Assembly (NCBI GenBank): GCA_015075165.1
Contig: JABTUY010000010.1
Span: forward strand, 1-64,000
Direction of reading: 5' to 3'
From: Ideonella sp.
GTDB taxonomy: Bacteria > Pseudomonadota > Gammaproteobacteria > Burkholderiales > Burkholderiaceae_C
Length of the DNA: 64,000 bases
Shown here piece by piece: positions 47,867 to 57,265 of this stretch. A program made the position numbers and the translations under genes. The notes beneath the pieces are model-generated. The model ran no database searches and had not been told where the DNA came from. It saw nothing but the letters and a program-made list of their open reading frames with translations. Each line of letters begins with the position of its first letter. Position 1 is the stretch's first letter.

Positions 47867-49960
47867 TCACGCTTCCAGCGCCGCCTGGCGCGCCAGCGCC
47901 ACGGTGGCCGGCGCCGGCGCTTCGCCGTGCAGCGTGAGCAGTGCCTTGCATTGCTGCCAGGCCCGCAGCGCCTCGGTGCGCTCGCCGCGCGACAGGTGCA
48001 GCGCGATCAACCGCCGCGCCAGCGATTCGGCCAACGGGTCGGACTGCAGCGCGCGCTCGTACAGGCGCGTCGCCTCGGCGGGGGCGAGTGCCTCGAGCCG
48101 CTCGGCGATCGGCAGCAACGCCAGCACGAAGCGCCGCCGCGCGCGTTCGCGCGCCGCCATCGCCCACGGCGTGTCGAGCCCGTCGAGCAGCGGCCCGCGC
48201 ACCAGGCGCAGCAGCTGCTGCGACAGCGCGACCAGCGCGCCGGTGTCGCCGCCCAGCGGCGCCGGCGACCAGTCGGTGGCGGCCAGTGCATCGACATCGC
48301 TCCAGCACAGCGCGGGGTCGAGCACCAGGCGCGTGCCGTCGAGCTGCAGCAACGCCCTGTCGCCGAGCATGCGGCGCAGGCGCAGCAGTGCGGCGTCGAA
48401 GGCCTTGCGCTGCTGCTCGTGGTCGGCCTCGGGCCACAGCGCGTCGAGCGCGGTGGTCACCGGCACCGCGGTGCCGCCGTGGGCGAGCACCAGGCGCAGC
48501 AGGTCGAGCGGGCGCTGCGGCACGCGCGCGCCGGCCACGGCCAGCGGCTCGTCATCGACCCGCACGGCGAACTCGCCGAAGCCGCGCAGCGCGAGGTGCC
48601 ATGGCCAGTCCTCGAGCGTGCGGTCGGGGCAGCGCAGCGCTGCGCGGCGCGCGAAGCGGCGCGCATAGTCGCGCTCGATGCCGGCGACGAGCGCGCGCGC
48701 CATCCGTCCGGCCACCAGCCCGGGCACCCACCAGCCACTGGTGACGCGGTAGTCGTGCGTGCGGCCGACGGCCAGCGCCTCGGCCAGTGTGGCGTCGGCC
48801 TGCGTCGGTGCGCCCAGGTGATGATCGAGATGCGAGACCAGCAGCCCGGCGCTGAACACGTTGAGCCAGGCATCGATCGCACGCGCCTGTTCGAGCACCG
48901 CGCGCGCATGCTCGCGCGCGGCCGCGAGCTCGCCTGCGAGCGTGAGCGCGTTGGCCAGGCTCAGCCGATGCACCGTGCTGCGGTAGGTGCCGCCGATCTC
49001 ACCCGACAGCTCGAGCGTCAGGCGTGCCAGTTCGAGCGCCTGCTGCGCCTGGCCGCGCAGCACCGCCAGCCCGGTGGCCAGGTGCCAGTAGTGCGTCTGG
49101 TCGTCCTGCGAGCGGTCGGCGAGCGTGGCGCGCATCGCGTGGAGGTGGTGCGCGGCGCCGTCGGCGTCGCCGATCGCCAGCGCCAGCGCGGTGCCGAAGC
49201 CGTGCAGGTTGTAGGCGTGCAGCGTGAGGCCGTGTCGTTCGATCAGCTCGAGCGCCTCGCGCACCGCGCGGCGGCCGCGCTCGGCATCGGCGGTGAAGCG
49301 CGCGTAGGCGGCCACGCCGTGCAGCCACAGCAGCGCCTCGGGCGCGCGCAGCACCGACAGGTCGACCCCCGGCAACGCGTCGAGGATCAGGGCGCAGGCG
49401 GCGAACTCGCCGCGCCACAGGTGGTGCTGCACCACGAAGGCTGCGTACTTCAGGCGCGACGGGCCCGGCGCCAGGTGGGTCAGCAGGCGCGGCCCCTGCG
49501 CGGCCCACTCGGTGAGCAGGTGGTGTCCGGGCTGGCGCAGCAGGATGCCGCTGCCGCAGGCCATCACCTCGGCCAGGCAGGCGCCGGTGGGCGCGGCGCG
49601 GCCGAGCGCGGCCTCGAGGCGCTGCACCCAATCGTCGATCGGCTCGAGGCTGGTCTCGTCGTAGTAGTAGGTCTCGATCGCCGCGGCAGCGCACAACAGT
49701 GCGCCGAGCGCCTGGTCATCGGCCTCGAAGCGCGCGCACGCGGCCTCGAGCACGGCGCGATCGGCGGCCGCGTCGGCCAAAGGGCCCAGGCGCACCGCCC
49801 AGTACGCGCTCCACGGTCGTTCGTCGGCGCGCTCGCGCGCATCGGCCGGCAGCACCAGCTCGCGCCACAGCGCATGGCGCGCGAACAGCGAGGCCGAGGC
49901 CGCGGCCAGCTCGCCTTCGCTGATCGCAGCGGCGGCGACGGGGCGCGAACGGCGGGCCAT
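47867..49960 (-). CDS. BTAD/TPR transcriptional regulator (SARP-like)
   Basis: A 697-residue protein. Residues 1-470 are helical repeats (TPR-like: RLSLANALTLAGELAAAREHARAVLEQARA and others). At about 475-570 is a winged-helix domain of the OmpR type (FGEFAVRVDDEPLAVAGARVPQRPLDLLRLVL, ALDALWPEADHEQQRKAFDAALLRLRRML), and at 575-697 a BTAD domain (RRLIALHLSRGERTEALRAWQQCKALL). SARP regulators usually carry the DNA-binding part at the N-terminus; here it is C-terminal, as in large proteobacterial relatives. Target genes and signal are unknown. Confidence 0.85.
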   Translation of the reverse strand: MARRSRPVAAAAISEGELAAASASLFARHALWRELVLPADARERADERPWSAYWAVRLGPLADAAADRAVLEAACARFEADDQALGALLCAAAAIETYYYDETSLEPIDDWVQRLEAALGRAAPTGACLAEVMACGSGILLRQPGHHLLTEWAAQGPRLLTHLAPGPSRLKYAAFVVQHHLWRGEFAACALILDALPGVDLSVLRAPEALLWLHGVAAYARFTADAERGRRAVREALELIERHGLTLHAYNLHGFGTALALAIGDADGAAHHLHAMRATLADRSQDDQTHYWHLATGLAVLRGQAQQALELARLTLELSGEIGGTYRSTVHRLSLANALTLAGELAAAREHARAVLEQARAIDAWLNVFSAGLLVSHLDHHLGAPTQADATLAEALAVGRTHDYRVTSGWWVPGLVAGRMARALVAGIERDYARRFARRAALRCPDRTLEDWPWHLALRGFGEFAVRVDDEPLAVAGARVPQRPLDLLRLVLAHGGTAVPVTTALDALWPEADHEQQRKAFDAALLRLRRMLGDRALLQLDGTRLVLDPALCWSDVDALAATDWSPAPLGGDTGALVALSQQLLRLVRGPLLDGLDTPWAMAARERARRRFVLALLPIAERLEALAPAEATRLYERALQSDPLAESLARRLIALHLSRGERTEALRAWQQCKALLTLHGEAPAPATVALARQAALEA

Positions 49961-50046
49961 GATGGCCGGCAGTGTGCGAACCGCGCGCGGGGGCGTCAAC
50001 GCCGCCACGTAAAATCGCCGCCCCATTCACACCACGGATCGAGACG

Positions 50047-50769
50047 ATGGCCGGGCATTCCAAGTGGGCCAACATCCAGCACCGCAAGGGCCGCCAGGAC
50101 GAGAAGCGCGGCAAGGCCTGGACGCGCGTGATCCGCGAGATCATGGTGGCCGCGCGCACCGGTGGCGGCGACCCGGGAGCTAACCCGCGGCTGCGCCTGG
50201 CGATCGACAAGGCCAAGGCGGTGAACCTGCCGGCCGACACGATCAAGCGCAACATCGACAAGGCCACCGGCAACCTCGAAGGCGTGCACTACGAGGAGAT
50301 TCGCTACGAGGGCTACGGCATCGGCGGCGCGGCGATCATCGTCGACTGCATGACCGATAACCGCGTGCGCACGGTGGCCGAGGTGCGGCATGCGTTGTCC
50401 AAGCACGGCGGCAACCTCGGCACCGAAGGTTCGGTGGCGTTCCAGTTCAAGCACTGCGGCCAGTTCGTGTTCGCCCCCGGCACCAGCGAAGAGCGGGTGA
50501 TGGAGGTGGTGCTCGACGCCGGCGCCGACGACGTGCTCACCGATGACGACGGCGCGATCGAGGTGCTCACCGCGCCGGGCGACTTCGAGGCCGTGCAGCA
50601 GGCGCTGGCCCAGGCTGGCCTGAAGGCCGACCTGGCCGAGGTGACCTGGCGCGCCGAGAACCCGGTGCCGCTGGCCGGCGACGAAGCGCAGCGCATGCAG
50701 AAGCTGCTCGACGTGATCGAGGATCTCGACGACGTGCAGGCGGTGTTCCACAACGCCGAGCTGGACTGA
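50047..50769 (+). CDS. yebC: YebC/PmpR family protein
   Basis: A 240-residue protein. It starts [20 protein letters not shown], the family hallmark, and has three domains with [39 protein letters not shown] and DAGADDV. The family acts as a transcription regulator in some bacteria and, in others, has been tied to relief of ribosome stalling at proline runs. It heads the housekeeping run and precedes purD by 208 bases. Confidence 0.97.
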   Translation: MAGHSKWANIQHRKGRQDEKRGKAWTRVIREIMVAARTGGGDPGANPRLRLAIDKAKAVNLPADTIKRNIDKATGNLEGVHYEEIRYEGYGIGGAAIIVDCMTDNRVRTVAEVRHALSKHGGNLGTEGSVAFQFKHCGQFVFAPGTSEERVMEVVLDAGADDVLTDDDGAIEVLTAPGDFEAVQQALAQAGLKADLAEVTWRAENPVPLAGDEAQRMQKLLDVIEDLDDVQAVFHNAELD

Positions 50770-50779
50770 CGCGGCGCGC

Positions 50780-50837
50780 GACTTGACGGCGGGCGACCTG
50801 ACGGCGGGCGCCAGGCGGCGGGCGCCAGGCGGCGGGG
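50780..50837. repeat. two pairs of short direct repeats
   Basis: Two 15-base units (GACTTGACGGCGGGC at 50780-50794; GACCTGACGGCGGGC at 50795-50809) are followed by two near-identical 14-base units (GCCAGGCGGCGGGC at 50810-50823; then 50824-50837). They begin ten bases after the yebC stop and sit in the 208-base gap before purD. Probably replication-slippage sequence; no terminator structure with T run is present. Confidence 0.6.
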
Positions 50838-50977
50838 CTGCGTCGGCGGGCAGCCGATCGACGCGCGGCGCCACCCAGCCGCCGATCGGCGCGCGGCGCG
50901 CCCGTGGCGGGCCAACGGAATCGGCGACACTAGCGACCACAAGTCCACACCAAGGACGGGCGGGGCAAGCGCGGCGG

Positions 50978-52258
50978 ATGAAAGTGCTGGTGATCGGCGG
51001 CGGCGGCCGTGAGCATGCGCTGGCGTGGAAGCTGGCGCAAAGCCCGAAGGTGCAATGCGTCTACGTGGCGCCCGGCAACGGCGGCACGGCGCGCGACCCG
51101 CGGCTCGAGAACGTGGCGATCGCCGATCCGCATGCGCTGGCCGAGTTCGCGCAGCGCGAGAAGGTGGTGCTCACCGTGGTGGGCCCCGAGGCGCCGCTGG
51201 CCGCGGGCGTGGTCGATGTCTTCACCGAGCGCGGCCTGCGCATCTTCGGCCCCACGCGCGCCGCGGCGCAGTTGGAGAGTTCGAAGGCGTTCTCCAAGGC
51301 CTTCATGCAGCGCCACGGTATTCCGACCGCGCGCCACGCCACCTTCGCAGACGCGGCGGCCGCGCATGCGCATGTGTCGCAGCACGGCGCGCCGATCGTG
51401 ATCAAGGCCGACGGCCTCGCCGCCGGCAAGGGCGTGGTGGTGGCGATGACGCTGGGCGAGGCGCACACCGCGGTCGATGCGATGTTCGAAGGCCACGGCC
51501 TGGCCGTGCAGCACAACGACGGCGGCGCGCGCGTGGTGATCGAGCAGTTCCTCGCCGGCGAGGAGGCGAGCTTCATCGTGATGGTCGACGGTGAGCACGT
51601 GCTGCCGCTGGCCACCAGCCAGGACCACAAGCGCCTGCGCGACCACGACCAGGGGCCCAACACCGGCGGCATGGGTGCGTACTCGCCGGCGCCGGTGGTC
51701 ACGCCGAACCTGCATGCGCGTGTGATGCACGAGATCATCCAGCCCACGGTGGCCGGCATGCGGCGCGACGGTGTGCCGTTCCGCGGCTTTTTGTACGCCG
51801 GCCTGATGATCGACGCGCAGGGCAACCCGTCGACGCTGGAGTTCAACACCCGGCTCGGCGACCCCGAGACACAGCCGATCCTGATGCGGCTGAAGAGCGA
51901 TCTGTTCGACGTGCTGATGCACGCCAGCGGCGGCACGCTCGACCAGGTGGAGCTGCAGTGGGATCCGCGCGTCGCGCTCGGCGTGGTGATGGCCGCCGCT
52001 GGCTACCCGGCCGATCCGAAGAAGGGCGCGCCGATCACCGGCCTGCCGGCGCCCGCCGACGACCTGATGGTGTTCCACGCCGGCACCGCGCTGCAAGGCG
52101 ACGTGCCGTGCGTCAGCGGCGGCCGCGTGCTGTGCGTGACCGCGCTCGGCGCCACCGTGAAGGGCGCGCAGTCGCGCGCCTACGAAGGCCTGGCGACGAT
52201 CCGCTTCGACGGCGCGCAGTACCGCAGCGACATCGGCCACCGCGCGATCCGCCGATGA
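50978..52258 (+). CDS. purD: phosphoribosylamine-glycine ligase
   Basis: A 426-residue ATP-grasp ligase, full length. It begins [20 protein letters not shown]. The ATP-grasp region shows [17 protein letters not shown], and the active-site loop [22 protein letters not shown]. It joins phosphoribosylamine and glycine in the second step of purine synthesis. Its stop overlaps the hemF ATG (ATGA), starting a coupled series of genes. Confidence 0.98.
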   Translation: MKVLVIGGGGREHALAWKLAQSPKVQCVYVAPGNGGTARDPRLENVAIADPHALAEFAQREKVVLTVVGPEAPLAAGVVDVFTERGLRIFGPTRAAAQLESSKAFSKAFMQRHGIPTARHATFADAAAAHAHVSQHGAPIVIKADGLAAGKGVVVAMTLGEAHTAVDAMFEGHGLAVQHNDGGARVVIEQFLAGEEASFIVMVDGEHVLPLATSQDHKRLRDHDQGPNTGGMGAYSPAPVVTPNLHARVMHEIIQPTVAGMRRDGVPFRGFLYAGLMIDAQGNPSTLEFNTRLGDPETQPILMRLKSDLFDVLMHASGGTLDQVELQWDPRVALGVVMAAAGYPADPKKGAPITGLPAPADDLMVFHAGTALQGDVPCVSGGRVLCVTALGATVKGAQSRAYEGLATIRFDGAQYRSDIGHRAIRR

Positions 52259-53178
52259 GCCCAGCGTCCACCGCCGCGGTGCGCGAGTACCTGCTCGGGT
52301 TGCAGCAGCGCATCGTCGAGGCGATGCAGGCGCTCGATGGCGGCCGCTTCGTCGAAGACCGCTGGCTGCGCGCGCCCGGCGAGCGGCTGCAGGGTGACGG
52401 CCTGACGCGCTGCATCGACGACGGCGCGCTGCTCGAGCGCGGTGGCTGCAACTTCAGCCACGTGCGCGGCGCGCAGCTGCCGCCGTCGGCCACGCAGCAC
52501 CGGCCCGAGCTGGCCGGCGCGCCGTTCGAGGCGCTCGGCGTCTCGCTGGTGTTTCACCCGCGCAACCCGTACGTGCCGACGGTGCACATGAACGTGCGCA
52601 TGCTGACGGCGCTGCCGGCGGGCCGCGAAGCGGTGCAGTGGTTCGGCGGCGGCATGGACCTTACGCCCTACTACGGCTTCGAGGACGACGCGCGCCACTT
52701 CCACCGTGCGTGCCGCGACGCGCTGGCACCGTTCGGCGCCGGGCTGCACCCGCGCTTCAAGCGCTGGTGCGACGAGTACTTCTTCCTCAAGCACCGCAAC
52801 GAGGCGCGCGGCATCGGCGGCATCTTCTTCGACGACTTCGCCGAACTCGGCTTCGAGCGCGGCTTCGCGCTGCTGCGCTCGGTGGGCGATGCCTTCCTCG
52901 ACGCGTACCGGCCGATCGTGCAGCGCCGGCGCGACACGCCGTACGGCGAGCGCGAGCGCGAGTTCCAGGCGCTGCGCCGCGGCCGCTACGTGGAGTTCAA
53001 CCTGGTGTACGACCGCGGCACGTTGTTCGGCCTGCAATCGGGCGGGCGCACCGAGGCCATCCTGATGTCGATGCCGCCGGTGGTGCGCTGGCGCACCGGC
53101 TTCGAGCCGGCGCCCGGCAGCGCCGAGGCGCGCCTGATCACCGATTTTCTGCCGCCGCGCGACTGGTGCCGCGATTGA
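52255..53178 (+). CDS. hemF: oxygen-dependent coproporphyrinogen III oxidase
   Basis: A 307-residue enzyme of usual length. [61 protein letters not shown] and GIGGIFFDD are all family signatures, including the conserved His residues. It decarboxylates coproporphyrinogen III to protoporphyrinogen IX in heme synthesis using oxygen, which indicates an aerobe. The ATG overlaps the purD stop and its own stop overlaps the nadD TTG. Confidence 0.98.
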   Translation: MSPASTAAVREYLLGLQQRIVEAMQALDGGRFVEDRWLRAPGERLQGDGLTRCIDDGALLERGGCNFSHVRGAQLPPSATQHRPELAGAPFEALGVSLVFHPRNPYVPTVHMNVRMLTALPAGREAVQWFGGGMDLTPYYGFEDDARHFHRACRDALAPFGAGLHPRFKRWCDEYFFLKHRNEARGIGGIFFDDFAELGFERGFALLRSVGDAFLDAYRPIVQRRRDTPYGEREREFQALRRGRYVEFNLVYDRGTLFGLQSGGRTEAILMSMPPVVRWRTGFEPAPGSAEARLITDFLPPRDWCRD

Positions 53179-53774
53179 AGGCCGAGACGAACGCGCGCCG
53201 CATCGGCCTCTTCGGCGGCACCTTCGATCCGCCGCAGCTGGCCCACGTGGCGCTGGCGCGCGCCGCGCTCGATGCGTTGCGGCTCGACGAGCTGCGCTGG
53301 ATTCCCACCGGACGGCCGTGGCAGAAAGCGCGCACGATCACCGAGGCCGTGCACCGCGAGGCGATGGTGCGGCTGGCGATCGCCGGCGAGCCGCGCTTCC
53401 GGCTCGAGCGCTGCGAGCTCGAGCGCAGCGGACCGAGCGTGACGCTCGACACCGTGCGCGAGCTGCAGCAGCGCGACGGCCCGGGGCAGTGGATCTGGGT
53501 GATGGGCCGCGACCAGTACGTGAACCTGCACACCTGGCGCGGCTGGCGCGAGCTGCTGCAGCGCGTGGCGCTGGCGGTGGCCGACCGGCCGGGCATCACC
53601 GCGGCGGTCGACCCGCAGGTGGCCGCGTACCCGCACACGATGGTGCCGCTGCCGCCGATGCCGCTGAGCGCCACCGACATCCGCGCGCGCGTGGCGCGCG
53701 GCGAAGCGATCGCCGGGCTGGTTCCCGATGCGGTCGCCGGCTATATTGACCGCCACCATCTCTACAGGGGTTGA
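53175..53774 (+). CDS. nadD: nicotinate-nucleotide adenylyltransferase
   Basis: A 199-residue nucleotidyltransferase of the NadD family. [14 protein letters not shown] is at 11-24 and the second motif [11 protein letters not shown] is near the end, followed by the family-typical [15 protein letters not shown]. It adenylates nicotinate mononucleotide in NAD synthesis. The first His of the (H/T)xGH active-site motif is Gln21 here (QLAH), though His24 is kept. TTG 53175 overlaps the hemF stop (TTGA). Confidence 0.94.
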   Translation: MKAETNARRIGLFGGTFDPPQLAHVALARAALDALRLDELRWIPTGRPWQKARTITEAVHREAMVRLAIAGEPRFRLERCELERSGPSVTLDTVRELQQRDGPGQWIWVMGRDQYVNLHTWRGWRELLQRVALAVADRPGITAAVDPQVAAYPHTMVPLPPMPLSATDIRARVARGEAIAGLVPDAVAGYIDRHHLYRG

Positions 53775-53783
53775 GCCGCACGA

Positions 53784-54401
53784 ATGGACATCCGCAAACT
53801 GCAGCGCGCCATCGTCGATGGCCTGGAGGACGTGAAGGCGCGCGACATCGCCGTCTTCAACACCGAGCACCTGTCGCCGCTATTCGAGCGCGTGATCGTC
53901 GCCTCGGGTACCAGCAACCGCCAGACCAAGGCGCTCGCCAGCAGCGTGCGCGAGGCCGTCAAGTCGCGCGGCCTGCCGGTGCTGAGCGTCGAGGGTGCCG
54001 ACAACGGCGAGTGGATCATCGTCGACTGCGGCGCCGCGGTGGCCCACATCATGCAGCCCGCGATCCGCGACTACTACCGGCTCGAGGAGATCTGGGGCGG
54101 CAAGCCGGTGAAGATGAAGGTCGACGGCGCCGCGCCTGGCGCGGACCCGCTCGCGCGGGCGGCAGCCAAGCCTGCCGGCAAGGCCGTGGCCCGCGCGGCG
54201 GCCGATGGCAGCGCGAAGGCTGCCCGCCGGCCGGCGAAGAAGAAGCTGCCGCGCCAGGGTGCGAAGACCGCGGCCCGCGGCACCGGCAAGGCCGCTGCGA
54301 AGACGGCTGCCGGCGCATCGCTGGCGGCCAGGAAGGGGGCGAGGCCGGTCAACTCGCGCAGCGGATCGCGCAGCGGATCGCGCACCGGATCGCGCTCTTG
54401 A
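53784..54401 (+). CDS. rsfS: ribosome silencing factor with basic tail
   Basis: A 205-residue protein. Residues 1-112 form the RsfS domain ([61 protein letters not shown]), which binds ribosomal protein uL14 and blocks subunit joining during starvation. Residues 113-205 are a Lys/Ala/Arg-rich tail ending in SGSR repeats, absent from the usual RsfS of 105-120 residues. It lies nine bases after nadD. The tail would be disordered and could bind RNA. Confidence 0.94.
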   Translation: MDIRKLQRAIVDGLEDVKARDIAVFNTEHLSPLFERVIVASGTSNRQTKALASSVREAVKSRGLPVLSVEGADNGEWIIVDCGAAVAHIMQPAIRDYYRLEEIWGGKPVKMKVDGAAPGADPLARAAAKPAGKAVARAAADGSAKAARRPAKKKLPRQGAKTAARGTGKAAAKTAAGASLAARKGARPVNSRSGSRSGSRTGSRS

Positions 54402-54453
54402 TCGTGCACTCGACTGCGCGCCTCATCGCACCCCCGATCGTCCCGCTGCTCGC

Positions 54454-54924
54454 TTGAAACTTCACATCGTCGCGGTCGGCCAGCGCCAGCCCGCATGGGC
54501 GCGCGACGCCTTCGACGAGTTCGCGCGCCGCATGCCGCCCGAGCTGCGCATCGAGCTGCACGAAGTGAAGGCCGAACCGCGCGAAGGCGGCAGGACACCC
54601 GCGCAGGCGATGGCTGCCGAGGCGCAGCGGCTGCGTGCCGCGGCGCCGAAGGGCGCTTGGCTGGTGGCGCTCGACGAGCGTGGCCAGCGGCGCAGCAGCG
54701 CGCAGCTCGCGCAGCGGCTGCAGGCCTGGCGCGAAGCGGGCACGCCGGTGGCGCTGCTGATCGGCGGACCCGACGGCCTGCACGCGGCGCTGAAGGACGA
54801 GGCCCACGAGACGCTGCGGCTGTCGGATCTGACGCTGCCGCACGCGCTGGCGCGCGTGCTGCTGGCCGAAGCCTTGTACCGGGCGTGGAGTGTGCTCGCA
54901 GGGCACCCCTACCACCGCGAGTGA
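54454..54924 (+). CDS. rlmH: 23S rRNA pseudouridine-1915 N3-methyltransferase
   Basis: A 156-residue SPOUT methyltransferase. [58 protein letters not shown] and [33 protein letters not shown] are the family pattern; the C-terminal knot and final HPYHRE are complete. It methylates pseudouridine 1915 of 23S rRNA on the assembled ribosome. TTG 54454 starts the conserved part and no ATG precedes it in frame. It follows rsfS in the usual order. Confidence 0.97.
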   Translation: MKLHIVAVGQRQPAWARDAFDEFARRMPPELRIELHEVKAEPREGGRTPAQAMAAEAQRLRAAAPKGAWLVALDERGQRRSSAQLAQRLQAWREAGTPVALLIGGPDGLHAALKDEAHETLRLSDLTLPHALARVLLAEALYRAWSVLAGHPYHRE

Positions 54925-54970
54925 CGCGGGCGCACTCTCGAGCGAGCCAGCGCGGACAATGCGGCCCGCC

Positions 54971-55609
54971 ATGACCGACACCTTCGTCTATCTCGCCTCG
55001 GCGAGCCCGCGCCGTGCTCAACTGCTGCAGCAACTGGGCGTGCGCTTCGAGCCGCTGTTGCCCGACGCCTCGGAGGATAGCGAGGCGCTCGAGGCGCTGC
55101 GCCCGGGCGAGGGCGCCGATGACTACGTGCGGCGCGTGACGCGGGCCAAGCTCGCGGCGGCGCGCCAGCGCCTGCAGCGCCGCGGGCTGCCGCGCGCGCC
55201 GCTGCTTTGCGCCGACACCGCGGTCGCGATCGGCCGCACGATATTCGGCAAGCCGGTCGATCCCGAGCACGCCGCGGCGATGCTGGCGCGGCTGTCCGGC
55301 CGCTGGCATCGCGTGATCAGCGGCGTGGCCGTGGCTGAAGGCGCCCGCACGCAGTTGGCAATCAACGTGTCGCGCGTGCGCTTCGCGCGGCTGCCGCGCG
55401 CGACCATCGACACCTACGTGGCCAGCGGCGAGCCGTTCGGCAAGGCCGGCGCCTACGCGATCCAGGGCGCGCTGGCCGGCTGCATCGAGCGCATCGACGG
55501 TAGCCATTCGGGCATCATGGGGCTGCCGCTGTTCGAGACGGCGCAGCTGCTGCACCGCGCCGGCGTGGCCACCGCGCTGACGAGCAACCCGCCGACCGAG
55601 AAGAGGTGA
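54971..55609 (+). CDS. maf: Maf-like nucleotide pyrophosphatase
   Basis: A 212-residue Maf/YhdE protein. It begins [18 protein letters not shown], followed by [49 protein letters not shown] and [28 protein letters not shown], all family motifs. These proteins hydrolyse modified or canonical dTTP/UTP to monophosphates. ATG 54971 is the first with the conserved start directly after it; an ATG 12 bases earlier is possible. The stop is adjacent to rng. Confidence 0.95.
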   Translation: MTDTFVYLASASPRRAQLLQQLGVRFEPLLPDASEDSEALEALRPGEGADDYVRRVTRAKLAAARQRLQRRGLPRAPLLCADTAVAIGRTIFGKPVDPEHAAAMLARLSGRWHRVISGVAVAEGARTQLAINVSRVRFARLPRATIDTYVASGEPFGKAGAYAIQGALAGCIERIDGSHSGIMGLPLFETAQLLHRAGVATALTSNPPTEKR

Positions 55610-55617
55610 CCGCCGCC

Positions 55618-57078
55618 ATGGCCACGCACGACATCCTGATCAACTGGTCGCCGCAGGAGACGCGCGTGGCCATCGTCGAGAACGGCGCCGTGCAGGAGCT
55701 GCACATCGAGCGCGCGCTCGAGCGCGGCCTGGTCGGCAACGTCTACCTCGGCAAGGTGGCGCGCGTGCTGCCGGGCATGCAGAGCGCGTTCGTCGACGTC
55801 GGCCTCGAACGCGCGGCGTTCCTGCACGTGGCCGACCTGCACAGCGCCAACGGCGCGCGCGCCGAGGGCGCGCCGCTGGTGCCGATCGAGCGCCAGGTGT
55901 TCGAGGGGCAGACGCTGCTGGTGCAGGTGATCAAGGACCCGATCGGCACCAAGGGCGCGCGGCTGTCGACGCAGATCTCGATCGCCGGGCGCATGCTGGT
56001 GTTCCTGCCGCAGGACACGCACATCGGCGTCTCGCAGAAGATCGGCTCGCCCGAGGCGCGCGAGGCGCTGCGCGCGCGCATGCTCGCGCTGGTGGGCGAC
56101 GGCGGCGGCTTCATCCTGCGCACCAACGCCGAGGACGCGTCGGATGCCGAGCTGGCCGACGACATCGCCTACCTGCGCAAGGCGTGGGCCGCGATCCGCG
56201 AGGCGGCCACGCGGCAGCCCGCCGGCACGCTGCTGCACCAGGACCTGAACCTCGCCGAGCGCGTGCTGCGCGACCTGGCCAACGACGCCACGCAGAGCAT
56301 CCGCATCGACTCGAAGCTGCAGCATGACGCGCTGACGGCATTCGGCCAGCAGTACTCGCCGGGTGCGGTGCGCAAGCTCGAGCACTACAAGGGCGAGCGG
56401 CCGATCTTCGACCTGTTCGCGATCGAGGAAGACATCGTGCGCGCGCTGGCGCGGCGCGTCGATCTGAAGAGCGGCGGCTACCTGATCATCGACCAGACCG
56501 AGGCGCTGACGACGATCGACGTCAACACCGGCGGCTTCGTCGGCGCGCGCAATTTCGACGACACCATCTTCAAGACCAACCTCGAGGCGGCGCTGGCCAT
56601 CGGGCGGCAGCTGCGGCTGCGCAACCTCGGCGGCATCATCATCGTCGACTTCATCGACATGACGCGCGAGGAGCACCGCGCCGCCGTGCTGGCCGAGTTC
56701 CGCAAGCAGCTGGCGCGCGACCGCACCAAGACGACGGTGAGCGGCTTCACGCAGCTCGGCCTGGTGGAGATGACGCGCAAGCGCACGCGCGAATCGCTGG
56801 CGCACATGCTGTGCGAGCCGTGCCCCACCTGCGAGGGCCGCGGCCAGGTCAAGACCGCGCGCAGCGTGTGCTACGACATTCTGCGCGAGATCCTGCGCGA
56901 GGCACGGCAGTTCAACCCGAAGGAGTTCCGCGTCATCGCCAGCCCGGCGGTGGTGGAGATGCTGCTCGACGAGGAGAGCGCGCACCTGGCCGGCCTGAGC
57001 GAGTTCATCGGCAAACCGGTGTCGCTGTCGGCCGAGGGGGCGATGAACCCGGAGCAATACGACATCGTGCTGATGTAG
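55618..57078 (+). CDS. rng: ribonuclease G
   Basis: A 486-residue RNase E/G family endonuclease. An S1 domain is near residues 35-125 (ERGLVGNVYLGKVARVLPGMQSAFVDVGLERAAFLH). The catalytic part has the Mg-binding Asp in TIDVNTGGFVGARN and VDFIDM, and the zinc-link-like CEPCPTCEGRG near 402. There is no RNase E-type long C-terminal scaffold, so it is RNase G, which matures 16S rRNA 5' ends. ATG 55618 follows GAGG; GTG 55606 overlapping the maf stop is an alternative. It is the last gene of the housekeeping run. Confidence 0.97.
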   Translation: MATHDILINWSPQETRVAIVENGAVQELHIERALERGLVGNVYLGKVARVLPGMQSAFVDVGLERAAFLHVADLHSANGARAEGAPLVPIERQVFEGQTLLVQVIKDPIGTKGARLSTQISIAGRMLVFLPQDTHIGVSQKIGSPEAREALRARMLALVGDGGGFILRTNAEDASDAELADDIAYLRKAWAAIREAATRQPAGTLLHQDLNLAERVLRDLANDATQSIRIDSKLQHDALTAFGQQYSPGAVRKLEHYKGERPIFDLFAIEEDIVRALARRVDLKSGGYLIIDQTEALTTIDVNTGGFVGARNFDDTIFKTNLEAALAIGRQLRLRNLGGIIIVDFIDMTREEHRAAVLAEFRKQLARDRTKTTVSGFTQLGLVEMTRKRTRESLAHMLCEPCPTCEGRGQVKTARSVCYDILREILREARQFNPKEFRVIASPAVVEMLLDEESAHLAGLSEFIGKPVSLSAEGAMNPEQYDIVLM

Positions 57079-57114
57079 CGGTTCACGGGGTCTCACCCCG
57101 GACCCTGACGTTCC

Positions 57115-57166
57115 CAGTTGCCACTCGCAAGCGCCTGATTTCCCAGGCGTTTTCGGGTGGCAACTG
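57115..57166 (+). terminator. large inverted repeat with terminator-like hairpin
   Basis: A perfect 10-base pair CAGTTGCCAC (57115-57124) and GTGGCAACTG (57157-57166) encloses an inner stem CGCCTG (57132-57137)/CAGGCG (57144-57149) with loop ATTTCC, extended by AAG/TTT pairing and followed by TTTT. It lies 37 bases after the rng stop and before the integrase, and is preceded by another hairpin CGGGGT/ACCCCG at 57086-57100. It probably ends rng transcription. A role as integrase binding or recombination site at the edge of the mobile region is also possible. Confidence 0.55.
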
Positions 57167-57208
57167 CTTTCGGAGGCTCTTGAGAACCCACCACGTCCCA
57201 ACAGAATT

Positions 57209-57240
57209 TGGTAGCTGGGATGGTAGCTACGGTGGTAGCT
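57209..57240 (+). repeat. three TGGTAGCT direct repeats, 12-bp period
   Basis: TGGTAGCT occurs at 57209-57216, 57221-57228 and 57233-57240, exactly 12 bases apart, 26 bases before the integrase ATG. Regular spacing of short repeats ahead of an integrase is the pattern of arm-type integrase sites, excisionase sites or an operator. Spacing of 12 rather than 10-11 bases would rotate successive sites around the helix. Confidence 0.6.
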
Positions 57241-57265
57241 GCGCCGCGGCGGCCAGGAGGCGACG

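Noticed and set aside
57115-57166. Inverted repeat considered as insertion-sequence ends
   Set aside because: The arms enclose only 32 bases and there is no transposase or target duplication.
57079-57265. tRNA or tmRNA attachment site for the integrase
   Set aside because: The hairpins here do not form a cloverleaf with a TPsiC-like arm, and no CCA-type 3' end is seen.
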